Source: Spirochaetales bacterium (GTDB taxonomy: Bacteria; Spirochaetota; Spirochaetia; SZUA-6; JAFGRV01). Taken from it: DNA of 36,690 nt. A model generated the notes under the pieces. That model worked only from the letters and a program-made list of their open reading frames with translations, ran no database searches and was not told where the DNA came from. The stretch spans positions 1-36,690 of the forward strand of contig JAFGHO010000042.1 in assembly GCA_016930085.1 (NCBI GenBank), in the 5' to 3' direction. Numbering within the stretch: position 1 is the stretch's first letter; each line of letters starts with the position of its first letter. Shown here one piece after another: positions 1-8,580 of this stretch. The translations under genes were made by a program, and so were the position numbers.

Positions 1-99
1 CCTCTTTATCCAGTTTACGAAGCTTACACGCATTATATATAAAATCAATCGAGTGCAGCACCGTACCATTTATTAAATTATTTCTTATTTATAGTATCG

Positions 100-396
100 T
101 TATTCAATATACTCTTCGACTATTATTGCCTTACTTTCAGTTGATTTCGTTCTTAATGACGATAATGATCTGTATTCTTCACTCCCGAAACATTTATTCA
201 AATCGTCTTGCGACGGAAATTTTATAATTACCAGTCTCTCCGGTTTTCGGTGTTCCGATAACGATTTGATCTTGTTCGTCCTTACTATATACTTACCTTT
301 ATACTTTTTTACGATAGGTTCGGCTTTTTTAATATATTCGGAATATATCGATTCATCATCTATTTTAACGTATTCGATAATTATATAAACAGCCAT
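100..396 (-). CDS. DUF1330 domain-containing protein
   Basis: A 98-residue protein matching the small DUF1330 family in length and pattern: an N-terminal strand (MAVYIIIEYVKI), a central YKGKYIVR segment, the RKPERLVIIKFPS segment and a C-terminal IIVEEYIE strand, as expected of a dimeric alpha/beta-barrel (ferredoxin-like) fold. The biochemical role of the family is not established. The ATG is preceded by GGAG about six bases upstream on the minus strand. It lies 30 bases upstream of the methyltransferase stop and reads away from it in the same direction, so the two may be cotranscribed. The DNA is A+T-richer than the methyltransferase gene beside it. Family assignment is from recalled sequence pattern. 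Confidence 0.85.
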   Translation of the reverse strand: MAVYIIIEYVKIDDESIYSEYIKKAEPIVKKYKGKYIVRTNKIKSLSEHRKPERLVIIKFPSQDDLNKCFGSEEYRSLSSLRTKSTESKAIIVEEYIE

Positions 397-426
397 TTTT
401 TACTCCAGAATTCATAACAAGAAACA

Positions 427-1176
427 CTATGCTATCCGTAATACGAAAACGCCCCACCCCAGATAGCGCCGGCCATACCTGAGATATATTCGCCGGTTGT
501 TGGCTGTCCATTCGCGTAATTTTGCTGCGTCTGGATCATCCGGATTCGCGGCTAAAAAGTCGTTCACCGCCATCCATTGCGGCGCTTCATACCGGTCCCA
601 GGAATCATGATCGGCGACGACCATCCCGACCAGATTCATACCCGCAGATTCAAAGCGTTCCAGGGTGCCGTCCAGAGAAACAAAATCGTCCCTGCCGATA
701 CCTTCGGCGGCATAGGCGGCAAACGCGTCTTCCGGCGGCGGATCGATCCAGAAAGGCTCGCCGACCAACACCACTCCGCCAGGTTTTAGCGGTAATTTCA
801 TCATTTTCAGCGTCCCGATCAAACCATTGCCGATCCATGTCGCTCCGATGCAGCTGACCACATCAAAATCGTGGGTTTCTTTGGGATATTTTGCCGCATC
901 ATCCTGGACGAATGTTACTCTTTCCGCTGCGCCCAATTCTTCCGCGCGTTCTTTTGCCGCATCAAGGAAAACGGAACTGATATCCACACCCGTACCGCAT
1001 ATTCTGTACTTTTGCGACCATCGGCACAACATCTCCCCCTTTCCGCAGGCAAGATCGAGTTGTTTCATCGTTTGATCGAGACGGCATATTTCACCCAGCA
1101 GCATCAGCTTTTCTTCCGTGAACGGATTAAGGATACGGTGATATGTTTCCGCGATTTCGTGAAATCTTAACGACAT
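427..1176 (-). CDS. class I SAM-dependent methyltransferase
   Basis: A 249-residue Rossmann-fold methyltransferase. Motif I is LDLACGKGEML (about residues 40-50), followed by GTGVDISSVFLDAAKERA (motif II, acidic ribose-binding Asp), VTFVQDDAAKYP (motif III) and FDVVSCIGATW (motif IV). A C-terminal region rich in Tyr/Trp/Arg may form a substrate lid. The layout resembles UbiE/small-molecule methyltransferases, but the substrate cannot be read from sequence. The start ATG has a strong GAGGAGGTG ribosome-binding site seven bases upstream. The gene is G+C-richer than its DUF1330 neighbour, so the two may have different origins. Confident for the fold, not for the substrate. Confidence 0.9.
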   Translation of the reverse strand: MSLRFHEIAETYHRILNPFTEEKLMLLGEICRLDQTMKQLDLACGKGEMLCRWSQKYRICGTGVDISSVFLDAAKERAEELGAAERVTFVQDDAAKYPKETHDFDVVSCIGATWIGNGLIGTLKMMKLPLKPGGVVLVGEPFWIDPPPEDAFAAYAAEGIGRDDFVSLDGTLERFESAGMNLVGMVVADHDSWDRYEAPQWMAVNDFLAANPDDPDAAKLREWTANNRRIYLRYGRRYLGWGVFVLRIA

Positions 1177-1288
1177 AATCGCACCTCCTCACTTACGCCC
1201 GCCATAGCGGAGGCACTCATATGCCGTCGGCAAGCTGTTTCAGGACACAGTGATTTTGACATATTTCGTACAACAATTCAATATCGCA

Positions 1289-2071
1289 TTAAGCAATATC
1301 TTTGATACATTCCCCGCTTTTTATCTCTTCAATTAAATCATTCATGAATCTGGCGGCGGGGGCCCCGTCTATAATATCATGGTCAAATGACGCCGTCAGG
1401 CATAAGTATTTGCATTTGTTATTTTTAACTCCGGTTTTTTCGATAATACTTCCAACGGAAAGCAATACGGTAGCGGTGCCGTGTGGAATTACCCAGATAG
1501 GATTTTTACTGAACATCCCGACCGATGTAATACAAAGCTTGCCGTAGTTGATTCCCATTTTTATATTTTTGTCGGCGAGTTTCACAAATGTTTTGAGGAG
1601 AAATCCGGGAATAAACCTGAATACCCTGCTGTTGGTGAGATTTCCAAACCCTTCTTTTCCTTCGGCGATTTTTTGCGCGTTTCTAATTTCCGTATTTATT
1701 TGATATACCGTTTTTGCTCCCACATCTCTCAGCACCATCGGTTCAGGGATATAATCTTCTCCGATTTTTCTTTCAACAAGAATACTTATAATTATTTCAT
1801 CCAGAAAAACATGCTTATTCCCCGATAGAAATGAATTGAAACCCGGATTCTTCAACATGACATTCGAAAAAGACTTTGCCAGATATCCGGTGAACGACAG
1901 CTTCTCTCCTTTTTCCTGCTTGTACTTTTCAAGAATACCTAACGGCAACGACACGTCTATTTCCGTGAAAAAATGTATCGCATTCTTTTGTTTCGTAACA
2001 GCGGCCGATGCCCTCACCATTTTTCTGAGGAAGCTCAATTTATCTATTCTATATGATAATTTTTCTTTCAT
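1289..2071 (-). CDS. 2-oxoacid dehydrogenase E2 / CAT-fold acyltransferase-like protein
   Basis: About 260 residues from the chosen ATG. The C-terminal DHDIIDGAPAARFMNDL matches the HxxxDG catalytic motif of dihydrolipoamide acyltransferase and chloramphenicol acetyltransferase (CoA-dependent acyltransferase fold). The segment IWVIPHGTATVLLSVGSI matches the strand preceding it in E2 proteins. There is no lipoyl or E1/E3-binding domain, so this is a free-standing catalytic domain, perhaps acylating a small molecule. The frame stays open to a GTG at 2170, but the extra 33 residues look like untranslated sequence and the family-like part begins at MKEKLSYRIDKLSFLRKM, so I prefer the ATG at 2071. 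An ATG at 2119 with AGGTG just upstream is an alternative. The substrate is unknown. Confidence 0.8.
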   Translation of the reverse strand: MKEKLSYRIDKLSFLRKMVRASAAVTKQKNAIHFFTEIDVSLPLGILEKYKQEKGEKLSFTGYLAKSFSNVMLKNPGFNSFLSGNKHVFLDEIIISILVERKIGEDYIPEPMVLRDVGAKTVYQINTEIRNAQKIAEGKEGFGNLTNSRVFRFIPGFLLKTFVKLADKNIKMGINYGKLCITSVGMFSKNPIWVIPHGTATVLLSVGSIIEKTGVKNNKCKYLCLTASFDHDIIDGAPAARFMNDLIEEIKSGECIKDIA

Positions 2072-2191
2072 CTTTTTATAATTCTCGCCAATTAAACATA
2101 TAACATCAGCCGGAACCATTGCACCTGACGCTCTGCGATATACCAAAGCCGATAAACCGCCGTTGCACACAGTATACCGGTCAATGATATT

Positions 2192-2629
2192 TCATTTAAT
2201 CATTTCCTGAATAATCCTGTTGGCACTTTCGATATATTCGCAACATTTATAAATCATTTTGGACTCTTTGAATTTATTTTGACCTTCTTCACTCAACAAG
2301 TCAATATTATCAATCAAACTTTTGCATTCTATTGTATCGTATTTTTTTTCAAACCGATTAATAAACTCTCTCACGTATTTATAGGTCTCTTCCTGTTTGA
2401 GTCTATCTTCATTTTCACCCCGGCCATATATTAATCCGATTATAAGTATAGCGCCCGTGACCGCTCCGCATACATTTCCCTTTCTTCCCATGCCGCCGCC
2501 AAAACCGCTTGACAGCTTTAGCGCGATCGATGTATCGATTCCCACATCATCTGCAAAACTGTAAATCATCGATTGAGCACAATTGTATCCGTCTTTGAAT
2601 TTATTGACCGCCAATGCTTCCTTTTTCAT
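2192..2629 (-). CDS. C_GCAxxG_C_C family (probable redox) protein
   Basis: A 145-residue protein with the spaced cysteine signature that names this family: DGYNCAQSM near residue 17, GNVCGAVTGA near residue 54, IECKSL near residue 101 and the CCEY pair near residue 128. The glycine-rich SSGFGGGMGRKG between the first two cysteines is also characteristic. Members are thought to be small redox or metal-binding proteins of anaerobes, often beside oxidoreductases; no reaction is established. An AAGGAG lies 11 bases upstream of the ATG. It is upstream of, and in line with, the acyltransferase gene, with a gap of about 120 bases if the ATG at 2071 is used. Family identification is strong, function is open. 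Confidence 0.85.
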   Translation of the reverse strand: MKKEALAVNKFKDGYNCAQSMIYSFADDVGIDTSIALKLSSGFGGGMGRKGNVCGAVTGAILIIGLIYGRGENEDRLKQEETYKYVREFINRFEKKYDTIECKSLIDNIDLLSEEGQNKFKESKMIYKCCEYIESANRIIQEMIK

Positions 2630-3062
2630 ATTTACTTATACTCCTTATATTTTAATCGGTTTATTGCGTACAAACGCGGGGTTCGTTCAACGGCTTACCG
2701 AAGGCAGTCCTGTTAAGCCGCCGTATTATGCAATCTGGTCATCTTTTTATCAAAAGCATACCTTCCGTAATCCTTAATTATAAGTTCAGTTATTGTTTTG
2801 ACTTCTTTTCTCATAAATTCTTTATATGCATTATCTACCTTCTCTTGTATCTATATGATTATAATCATCAAATCCATTACCATATTTTGGTTTATTCGTT
2901 TCCTCAAGTTTATCCTTATATACTTCCCGGACTGAAAAAATCTTGTCTGTATTCATGAATATGTCAGATACATTGTTATTAAAAAAATTAAAAATAATCA
3001 ATGCAGCAGACATTTTTTTGGCGTTATACAATATAGAAAACAAAAAATTCAAGGAGTAATGT
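2630..3062. other. gene-poor A+T-rich spacer
   Basis: About 430 bases between the divergent C_GCAxxG_C_C and RHH-like genes. It contains the imperfect palindrome at 2662-2733. The remainder is A+T-rich with long A and T runs. A 73-codon minus-strand frame at 2831-3052 lacks a ribosome-binding site and family features. I see no convincing gene here. Confidence 0.6.
2662..2733. repeat. long imperfect palindrome, possible attC-like site
   Basis: Nested inverted repeats are directly visible. The outer arms are ATTGCGTA and TATGCAAT (one G-T pair), the middle arms are the perfect CGGCTTA / TAAGCCG at 2691-2697 and 2714-2720, and the inner arms are AGG / CCT around CAGT. GTTCAAC and GTTAAGC fit the RYYYAAC and GTTRRRY core-box patterns but sit internally. 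The outer right end (ATTATGC) differs from a GTTRRRY box at one position. It could be a degenerate integron recombination site or simply a structured intergenic element. No integrase gene is in view. Confidence 0.35.
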
Positions 3063-3605
3063 ATGATAGAATCAGGTCTGCATGAATTTCATATTATCAT
3101 GATGAATACAATGAAAAAAGACTTGAAAACCCTGAAATTGTCCGGTTCGAGGAACAGCTTATCCGGTATTATTGTCAGGATTATATCCCTCATCGATCCT
3201 CTGGTCATGAAGGAGCATCAATGGGGGAGACAGCGGATGAGCCTGTATCGGGCGTTATCACCCTGCCACGATGAAAAACGGGAACACGTGCATGTATATT
3301 TTACGGAGGAGATGTACCGGAAGATAAAGCTGCTTCATGCGGATTTGAATTTTTATAGTATCGCACAGCTAGTGAGGTGGCTGTTGGAGTTGTTTTTAGC
3401 GATGGTGGAGAGATATGGGAATAGCGCCTTAGAAGAGTTTGAGAAAAGATTTAAGCAATGGGGTATTGAAGAGAAAGGATTACAACAGTCACATCGAAGG
3501 AATTTACGACAATTGTCTAAAATAGTTCAGCACCTACGAGGGCAGCATAGACTAATTTCCATATATACAATTCATTATTCACCATTTTGGATACTTCGGC
3601 TTTAA
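3063..3605 (+). CDS. hypothetical protein with ribbon-helix-helix-like segment
   Basis: A 180-residue soluble protein. The middle part (about residues 74-112), VHVYFTEEMYRKIKLL then YSIAQLVRWLLELFLAMVE, reads as a short strand followed by two helices, the pattern of ribbon-helix-helix DNA-binding proteins. A basic C-terminal tail follows (QQSHRRNLRQLSKIVQHLRG). I recall similar organisation in the spirochaetal DUF1564 family, but the match is impressionistic. The ATG has AAGGAG with six-base spacing. ATGs at codons 13, 14 and 17 are alternative starts. Function is unknown; a DNA-binding regulator is an inference. Confidence 0.6.
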   Translation: MIESGLHEFHIIMMNTMKKDLKTLKLSGSRNSLSGIIVRIISLIDPLVMKEHQWGRQRMSLYRALSPCHDEKREHVHVYFTEEMYRKIKLLHADLNFYSIAQLVRWLLELFLAMVERYGNSALEEFEKRFKQWGIEEKGLQQSHRRNLRQLSKIVQHLRGQHRLISIYTIHYSPFWILRL

Positions 3606-3656
3606 AACACCTTCTCCTCCCCTGTCGGAATTAACCGGTTTTTAATCGATATTGAC

Positions 3657-4136
3657 TCAGCTTTCCCCTTCGCCTTCCGAAAAAAAGAACGTCGCCGGAA
3701 CGATGAGAACGGGACATCGTGATTTCCGGGCGACTTTCTCCGTAATATTGCCGAAGAGAAAGGTCCCCGAGGTACTTCTACCCTGCCTCCCGATAACGAT
3801 AAGATCCACGTCGTTTTTATCGGCATAATCCAGGATCTTTTCATCGACCTTTCCGGCCTCGACCACGATCGTATACCCCGTCTTGAGGGGAAGCCTTACA
3901 ATGTAGGTTTGTTCGATTTTTTCATCGATGTCATGGCCGGACTTGTCCTCGACATCCTCCACCTCATAGAGGTAGCTTTTCCAGAACTGCGCTTCCGGTT
4001 GCGGGATAATGTGGAAAAGCACGAGACTGCTTCCGGGATTCCCTTGAAGCAGATGCAGGACGACATCGAAGGCCCTGTCCGCGTTCTCCGAAAAATCGGT
4101 ACAGAACATGATATGCTTGAAAATTGTTCTACTCAT
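3657..4136 (-). CDS. universal stress protein (UspA family)
   Basis: A 159-residue single-domain Usp protein. The N-terminus HIMFCTDFSENADRAFD and the loop IGRQGRSTSGTFLFGN are typical. The ATP-binding consensus G-2x-G-9x-G-(S/T) is present at Gly116, Gly119 and Gly129, with Asn130 in place of the usual Ser/Thr. The C-terminus CPVLIVP is standard. It is the last gene of the TRAP operon, starting ten bases after the dctM stop, with GAGGA serving as ribosome-binding site. A Usp protein regulates a TRAP transporter in Halomonas elongata (TeaD with TeaABC), so a regulatory role on this transporter is a reasonable inference. Confidence 0.92.
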   Translation of the reverse strand: MSRTIFKHIMFCTDFSENADRAFDVVLHLLQGNPGSSLVLFHIIPQPEAQFWKSYLYEVEDVEDKSGHDIDEKIEQTYIVRLPLKTGYTIVVEAGKVDEKILDYADKNDVDLIVIGRQGRSTSGTFLFGNITEKVARKSRCPVLIVPATFFFSEGEGES

Positions 4137-4146
4137 ACACCGTTCC

Positions 4147-5448
4147 TCACTGAATTAATTCGGGAAGAAAAAGACTGATCTGCGGAAAAGCGACAAGAAT
4201 GATTGCCGCTATGACCAGTGCAAGAAGAAAGGGGAGCGCGCCTTTAAAAACAGTCTGAAGGGGAATATCCCGTTCGATGCCGCTGACAACGTACACATTC
4301 ACGCCGACGGGCGGGGAGATGACGCCCATCTGGGTCACCACCACGATAATGACACCGAACCAGACCGGATGAAAGCCGAGACCCGTGACAACGGGATAGA
4401 AGATCGGGATCGTCAGAAGAATCAGCGCGAGTGCGTCGATAAAACAGCCGCAGAAAAGATAAAACAAAATAATCATCCCCATGATCACCCAGGACGGGAG
4501 GGGAAGCCCGGCAAGCCAGCCGGCCAGCACGTAGGGAATACGTGTGACCGCGAGAAAATGGCCGAAGATGACCGCCCCGGTGACGATAACAAGCACCATG
4601 CAGGAGGTCCTGATCGTTTCGCCGATCGATCGGCGGATAAGCTCGAGTGAAAACCTGCCCCGCACAACGGCGATAATCAAACTTCCCGCGGCCCCGACAG
4701 CCGCCGCTTCCGTGGGGGTGAAAAATCCCAGAAACATGCCGCCGATAACGGCGATAAAAAGGAGGAGCGTTTCGATCACCCCCTTGAGGCTTTTGATCTT
4801 TTCTATAAACGTCGTTTTCGGTCCGGGGGGACCGTAGGATTTCTTTCGTTTGCAATTGATGTAAATGACCAGGCAGAAAAGAAAAGCGATCAGAAGGCCG
4901 GGAAGGATACCCGCGAGAAAGAGTTCCCCGATCGATTGTTCGGTCATGATCGCATAGACGATGAAAACGACACTCGGCGGAATCAGCATCCCCAGGCTTC
5001 CCCCGGCCGCGACGGAACCGCTTGCCAGCTCCGGGGAATAATCGAACCTCCGCATTTCGGGAAGCGCAACCGAAGCCATGGTTGCGGCTGTCGCCGGTCC
5101 GGATCCGCAGATCGCACCGAAGCCCGTACAGGCCCCGACGGTCGCCATCGCAAGCCCGCCGGGCATGTGGCCGAGCCACGCATAAGCCGTGTCAAACAGC
5201 CTGCGGGATATGCCCGCGTGAAACGCGATCTGGCCCATGAACACGAAGAGGGGTATAACCGTGAGGCTATAGGAAGAGAAGGTATCGAAGAGGTCCCTGA
5301 TAATGAGACTCATGGCCGCATGGGGAGAAACAATCACGGCGAAACCGAAAAAACCGACAATCGCCATGGCGAACGCGACGGGAATGCTGCTTGCGAGGAG
5401 AAAGAGAAGAATCAGACAACCGATAAGACCGATTTCAAATGGCGTCAT
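4147..5448 (-). CDS. dctM: TRAP transporter large permease (DctM family)
   Basis: A 433-residue integral membrane protein with about 12 hydrophobic segments. It matches DctM across its length: the N-terminal LLFLLASSIPVAFAMAIVGF, the family stretch GHMPGGLAMATVGACTGFGAICGSGPATAATMASVALPEM near residues 92-131, GSLGMLIPPSVVFIVYAIMTEQSIGELFLAGILPG near residues 150-185, and GVISPPVGVNVYVV near the C-terminus. It forms the ion-coupled translocation subunit in the inner membrane. Its ATG overlaps the dctQ stop by four bases (ATGA), showing translational coupling. The solute cannot be inferred from this subunit. Confidence 0.96.
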   Translation of the reverse strand: MTPFEIGLIGCLILLFLLASSIPVAFAMAIVGFFGFAVIVSPHAAMSLIIRDLFDTFSSYSLTVIPLFVFMGQIAFHAGISRRLFDTAYAWLGHMPGGLAMATVGACTGFGAICGSGPATAATMASVALPEMRRFDYSPELASGSVAAGGSLGMLIPPSVVFIVYAIMTEQSIGELFLAGILPGLLIAFLFCLVIYINCKRKKSYGPPGPKTTFIEKIKSLKGVIETLLLFIAVIGGMFLGFFTPTEAAAVGAAGSLIIAVVRGRFSLELIRRSIGETIRTSCMVLVIVTGAVIFGHFLAVTRIPYVLAGWLAGLPLPSWVIMGMIILFYLFCGCFIDALALILLTIPIFYPVVTGLGFHPVWFGVIIVVVTQMGVISPPVGVNVYVVSGIERDIPLQTVFKGALPFLLALVIAAIILVAFPQISLFLPELIQ

Positions 5449-5936
5449 GGTTCTATCAACACCTTTCCGGGATGAAAGAGGTGGTAGAGGATGACGAACA
5501 TAACAACGACACAGTCAAGGCAAATAAGGAAACCGAGCCAGAAAATGGGAACCTGAAGCGTCGGGGTGACCTCCCCCGACCGGAAGAGCGACAGTCCGTA
5601 TTGAACACTCTGCCATGCAAGTAGTCCGAAAAGAAGCACACTCAGGATCCGGATGCCCGTATCGACAATCACCCTCCCCTTTTCCGGCAGCTTGTGAAAA
5701 AAGAACTCGATCGCCACATGGCCTTTCACCGATGTCACATAAGGAAGTCCGCACGCGATGGTGACGACAAAGGTAATCCTGACCAGATCGAAGGCGCCGA
5801 TCAGCCCCGAACCGAAAATCCTCAGGATCACATCGCAACAGGTGATGCCGATCATCGCGGCAATACCGCACCCGGCAATCGCCGCGAGGATATAAACGAC
5901 TTTTTTGAGTAACGATGTCAACATAGTTGCCGTCAT
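5445..5936 (-). CDS. dctQ: TRAP transporter small permease (DctQ family)
   Basis: A 163-residue protein with four predicted membrane helices (about residues 12-32, 47-67, 86-106 and 128-150). It has the family pattern of an Arg-Ile-Phe segment after helix 1 (CCDVILRIFGSGLIGAFDLVRI) and a cytoplasmic VAIEFFFHKLP stretch. DctQ partners DctM in the inner membrane. It sits between dctP (27-base gap) and dctM (four-base overlap), the usual P-Q-M order. Confidence comes from both sequence and position. Confidence 0.93.
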   Translation of the reverse strand: MTATMLTSLLKKVVYILAAIAGCGIAAMIGITCCDVILRIFGSGLIGAFDLVRITFVVTIACGLPYVTSVKGHVAIEFFFHKLPEKGRVIVDTGIRILSVLLFGLLAWQSVQYGLSLFRSGEVTPTLQVPIFWLGFLICLDCVVVMFVILYHLFHPGKVLIEP

Positions 5937-5963
5937 GGCGCCGTCCGTTTTTCCGGCCGCACG

Positions 5964-6971
5964 TTATTGCGCGTCCAGCATCGCCCTGATATCGCTAATG
6001 AGTTCTCCTCCGGGAAGCCCCGCTTTCTCCGCCTGATCGATATAATCCCGAACCAGCCCGGAGACCGCTTCCCTGAAACGTGCCTTCTCTTCCGCACTCA
6101 GGCTGATCGTCTCTTTTCCCAGTTCATCGACAAATGCCTTTCCTTCCCTGTCCGCGGTATCCCATGCCTCACCATGCTTTTCGATCCATTCCCCGCTTAC
6201 CGCGGTAATAACGGCTTGTGTTTTTGCGGAAAGCTTTTCCCATGCCTGCTTGTTCATCACGACGAACATGGCGGTCGTATACCCGATGACCGATGTATCG
6301 GTGATATATGAAATGACCTCTCCCTGTTTCCACCCCTTCAATGTTTCGATCGGACAGAGTGTCGCGTCGGCAACCCCCTTCTGGAGGGCTTCATATGTTT
6401 CTGACTGGCTCATCCCTACAGGCACCCCGCCGAGACTCTGAACGATTTTAGACGAAAGCCCGGTCGCCCGCACTTTCAGGCCCGCGAGGTCTTCCATCGT
6501 CCGTATCGGCTTGTTGCTTGCCAGCATACCGGGTCCGTGGGCATGGAGGTAAAGGACATGGGTGTCGCCGACTTCCGCCGGCTTGAATGTGTCGACGACC
6601 GCGTTTGCGATACGGGTTGCCGTTTTTCCGTCCGGGTACCCCAGCGGCAGATCAATGCCTTCGAGAAACGGAAACCTTCCCCGCGTGTATGCGAAACAAC
6701 TCATCCCGATATCGGAAATTCCATTGACGACGCCGTCATAACATTGGGTCGCGTTCGTCAGTGCCCCACCGGGGAACATTGTTATTTTAACCTTTCCCCC
6801 TGTCCTTTTTTCTATTTCCTTCGCCCAATCCTCTGCGGTAACACATTGAATATGAGACGGGGGAAAAAAGATGCTGTACGTGAGTTCGATCGTTTTCTCT
6901 TCCTTATTACCGCTACAGCCTGATATTATCAGGAAGACAAATAAAAGTGATATGACGTCCGTTTTTTTCAT
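5964..6971 (-). CDS. dctP: TRAP transporter solute-binding lipoprotein (DctP family)
   Basis: A 335-residue extracytoplasmic solute receptor. The N-terminus [19 protein letters not shown] is a lipoprotein signal with the lipobox ending at Cys19, so it is probably tethered to the membrane rather than free. DctP hallmarks follow: [26 protein letters not shown], the hinge-region arginine in [10 protein letters not shown] (the carboxylate-binding Arg of the family), [15 protein letters not shown], and [17 protein letters not shown]. The family binds mostly organic acids; the ligand here is unknown. AGAGGAG precedes the ATG. It is the first gene of a dctP-dctQ-dctM-usp operon, divergent from galK. 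Confidence 0.95.
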   Translation of the reverse strand: MKKTDVISLLFVFLIISGCSGNKEEKTIELTYSIFFPPSHIQCVTAEDWAKEIEKRTGGKVKITMFPGGALTNATQCYDGVVNGISDIGMSCFAYTRGRFPFLEGIDLPLGYPDGKTATRIANAVVDTFKPAEVGDTHVLYLHAHGPGMLASNKPIRTMEDLAGLKVRATGLSSKIVQSLGGVPVGMSQSETYEALQKGVADATLCPIETLKGWKQGEVISYITDTSVIGYTTAMFVVMNKQAWEKLSAKTQAVITAVSGEWIEKHGEAWDTADREGKAFVDELGKETISLSAEEKARFREAVSGLVRDYIDQAEKAGLPGGELISDIRAMLDAQ

Positions 6972-7143
6972 TTTTCTCTCCTCTTGTTATCGGTTGGTAC
7001 ATGAAATAATGACCTTCAACACGTATTACTTTGTTTTTTCGGCCTGCATTATACACGCATTCAGCGCATTATACCATACCTCATCGGACGTACCGAATAG
7101 TGCGTATATCCATGTCCCGACAATTGTCGTAAAAAAAACACAC

Positions 7144-7170
7144 TTTTTTCTCCTTGCAAGGGAGAAAAAA
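7144..7170. repeat. inverted repeat between divergent dctP and galK
   Basis: A perfect 10-bp inverted repeat: TTTTTTCTCC at 7144-7153 and GGAGAAAAAA at 7161-7170 with a seven-base loop. The T run is on the 5' arm on either strand, so it does not have terminator polarity. It may be an operator for one of the divergent genes. This is inference only. Confidence 0.35.
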
Positions 7171-7268
7171 AAAGGGTATTTTATCACCTGTATCGGATCA
7201 GAGAAAATATGCGGGGGATGAATCCCGGCATGTGAAACCTGATATGAGAAAGCGGTAATAAGCCTGTC

Positions 7269-8564
7269 ATGAAACCTGATACAATAAAAAAAGACCTGAA
7301 AGAGGGAACGGCCCTCTTCGATACACTTACGGCATTATACGGAGAAAGCCGTTTTGAAGCCCAGCCGGAACGTTATTCCCGGTTATGCGGAGAATATCTT
7401 GCTCACTTTGGCGATTCTGATCGCGATACCGGCATATTCAGCACGCCGGGCCGGACTGAAATCGGGGGAAATCATACCGACCATAACCACGGCAGGATAA
7501 TTGCCGCCGGCATTGATATCGATACCATCGCCGCGGCCGGAAAAAGAGACGACGGTATTATCACCGTCCGTTCGGACGGATACCGGGACGGGTTTGTCGT
7601 CGATTGCGGCGATCTGGATGTAAGGCCACGGGAAACACAGACAACGAACGCGTTGATCCGCGGTATTGCGGCCGGGATGAGGGCATCGGGATACAGGATC
7701 GGCGGCTTTAACGCATATGTAAACAGCGATATCGGGACGGGATCCGGGCTGAGTTCCTCCGCATCATTTGAAATACTGATCGCCACTATCCTCAACTCGC
7801 TCTACAATAATGGCGATATCGGCCGGAAGGAACTCGCCCTTATCGCGCAAAAAGCGGAAAACGAGTACTTCGGAAAACCGTGCGGCCTCATGGATCAGCT
7901 CGCCTGCGCATATGGCGGGATCGTGGCTGTCGATTTCCTCGATCCGGCGGAACCCGTGGTCGAAAAACTCGACTTCGATTTTTCCCGCCACGGTTACTGC
8001 CTCGCCGTCGTTGAGACGGGCGGAAGTCATGCCGATCTGACGGGTGAATACGCTGCTATCCCCGGAGAAATGGCTTCCGTCGCGCTGGCTTTCGGGAAAT
8101 CCTGGTTGCGTGACATTGAAAGCGAGGCCGTGATCATCGATACCGTCCGGTCACTCAGCGGGACGCTTTCCGACCGGGCGATATTGCGGGCAATTCATTT
8201 TTTCCGTGAAAACGCGAGGGTCGAAAAACAAACGGATTCCCTGAAAAAAGGTGACCTCTCCGAATTCCTCCGTCTGGTTCGCGCTTCGGGCGACTCTTCA
8301 TTCAAATGGCTTCAAAACTGCTATGTTTCGTCAAACAGCGACAGGCAACCCATCCCCCTCGCGCTTGCCTGTACGGAGATCTTTATCGAAACCCGCGGTG
8401 AAGGCGCCTGCCGCGTGCACGGCGGCGGTTTCGCCGGGACGGTCCTGGTTTTTCTTCCGCGACGCGACCTCACCGACTATTCACGTTATATGAAACGCAT
8501 CTTTTCGGGAAACCCGGTTGCGGAATTGACTATTCGGAAGCAGGGTACGCTGCGGATCGTATAG
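7269..8564 (+). CDS. galK: galactokinase
   Basis: A 431-residue GHMP-superfamily kinase that would phosphorylate galactose at C1 (Leloir pathway, cytoplasm). All three GHMP motifs are visible: the galactokinase signature GRTEIGGNHTDHNHG at residues 61-75, the phosphate-binding GTGSGLSSSAS at about 157-166, and the C-terminal VHGGGFAGTVLVFLP. MDQLACAYGG at about 208-217 contains the catalytic Asp region of the family. The GNHTDHNHG form, with Asn in place of Glu in the GEHTDYN signature, is the type I associate with spirochaetes and clostridia. The ribosome-binding site is weak. No other galactose genes are in the window. Confidence 0.9.
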   Translation: MKPDTIKKDLKEGTALFDTLTALYGESRFEAQPERYSRLCGEYLAHFGDSDRDTGIFSTPGRTEIGGNHTDHNHGRIIAAGIDIDTIAAAGKRDDGIITVRSDGYRDGFVVDCGDLDVRPRETQTTNALIRGIAAGMRASGYRIGGFNAYVNSDIGTGSGLSSSASFEILIATILNSLYNNGDIGRKELALIAQKAENEYFGKPCGLMDQLACAYGGIVAVDFLDPAEPVVEKLDFDFSRHGYCLAVVETGGSHADLTGEYAAIPGEMASVALAFGKSWLRDIESEAVIIDTVRSLSGTLSDRAILRAIHFFRENARVEKQTDSLKKGDLSEFLRLVRASGDSSFKWLQNCYVSSNSDRQPIPLALACTEIFIETRGEGACRVHGGGFAGTVLVFLPRRDLTDYSRYMKRIFSGNPVAELTIRKQGTLRIV

Positions 8565-8580
8565 CCGGTCGGCCACCGTT

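Noticed and set aside
1..99. Possible gene end or RNA at the left edge
   Set aside because: No frame, hairpin or RNA signature could be supported in these 99 A+T-rich bases.
2831..3052. A 73-codon minus-strand frame
   Set aside because: No ribosome-binding site, no recognisable domain, low-complexity A+T-rich composition.
4244..5179. A 311-codon minus-strand frame rich in Arg
   Set aside because: It is a frame-shifted shadow of dctM, which has full-length family similarity and a coupled start.
7144..7170. The T/A-rich hairpin between dctP and galK as a terminator
   Set aside because: The T run is on the 5' arm for both strands, and it lies between divergent gene starts, where no terminator is expected.
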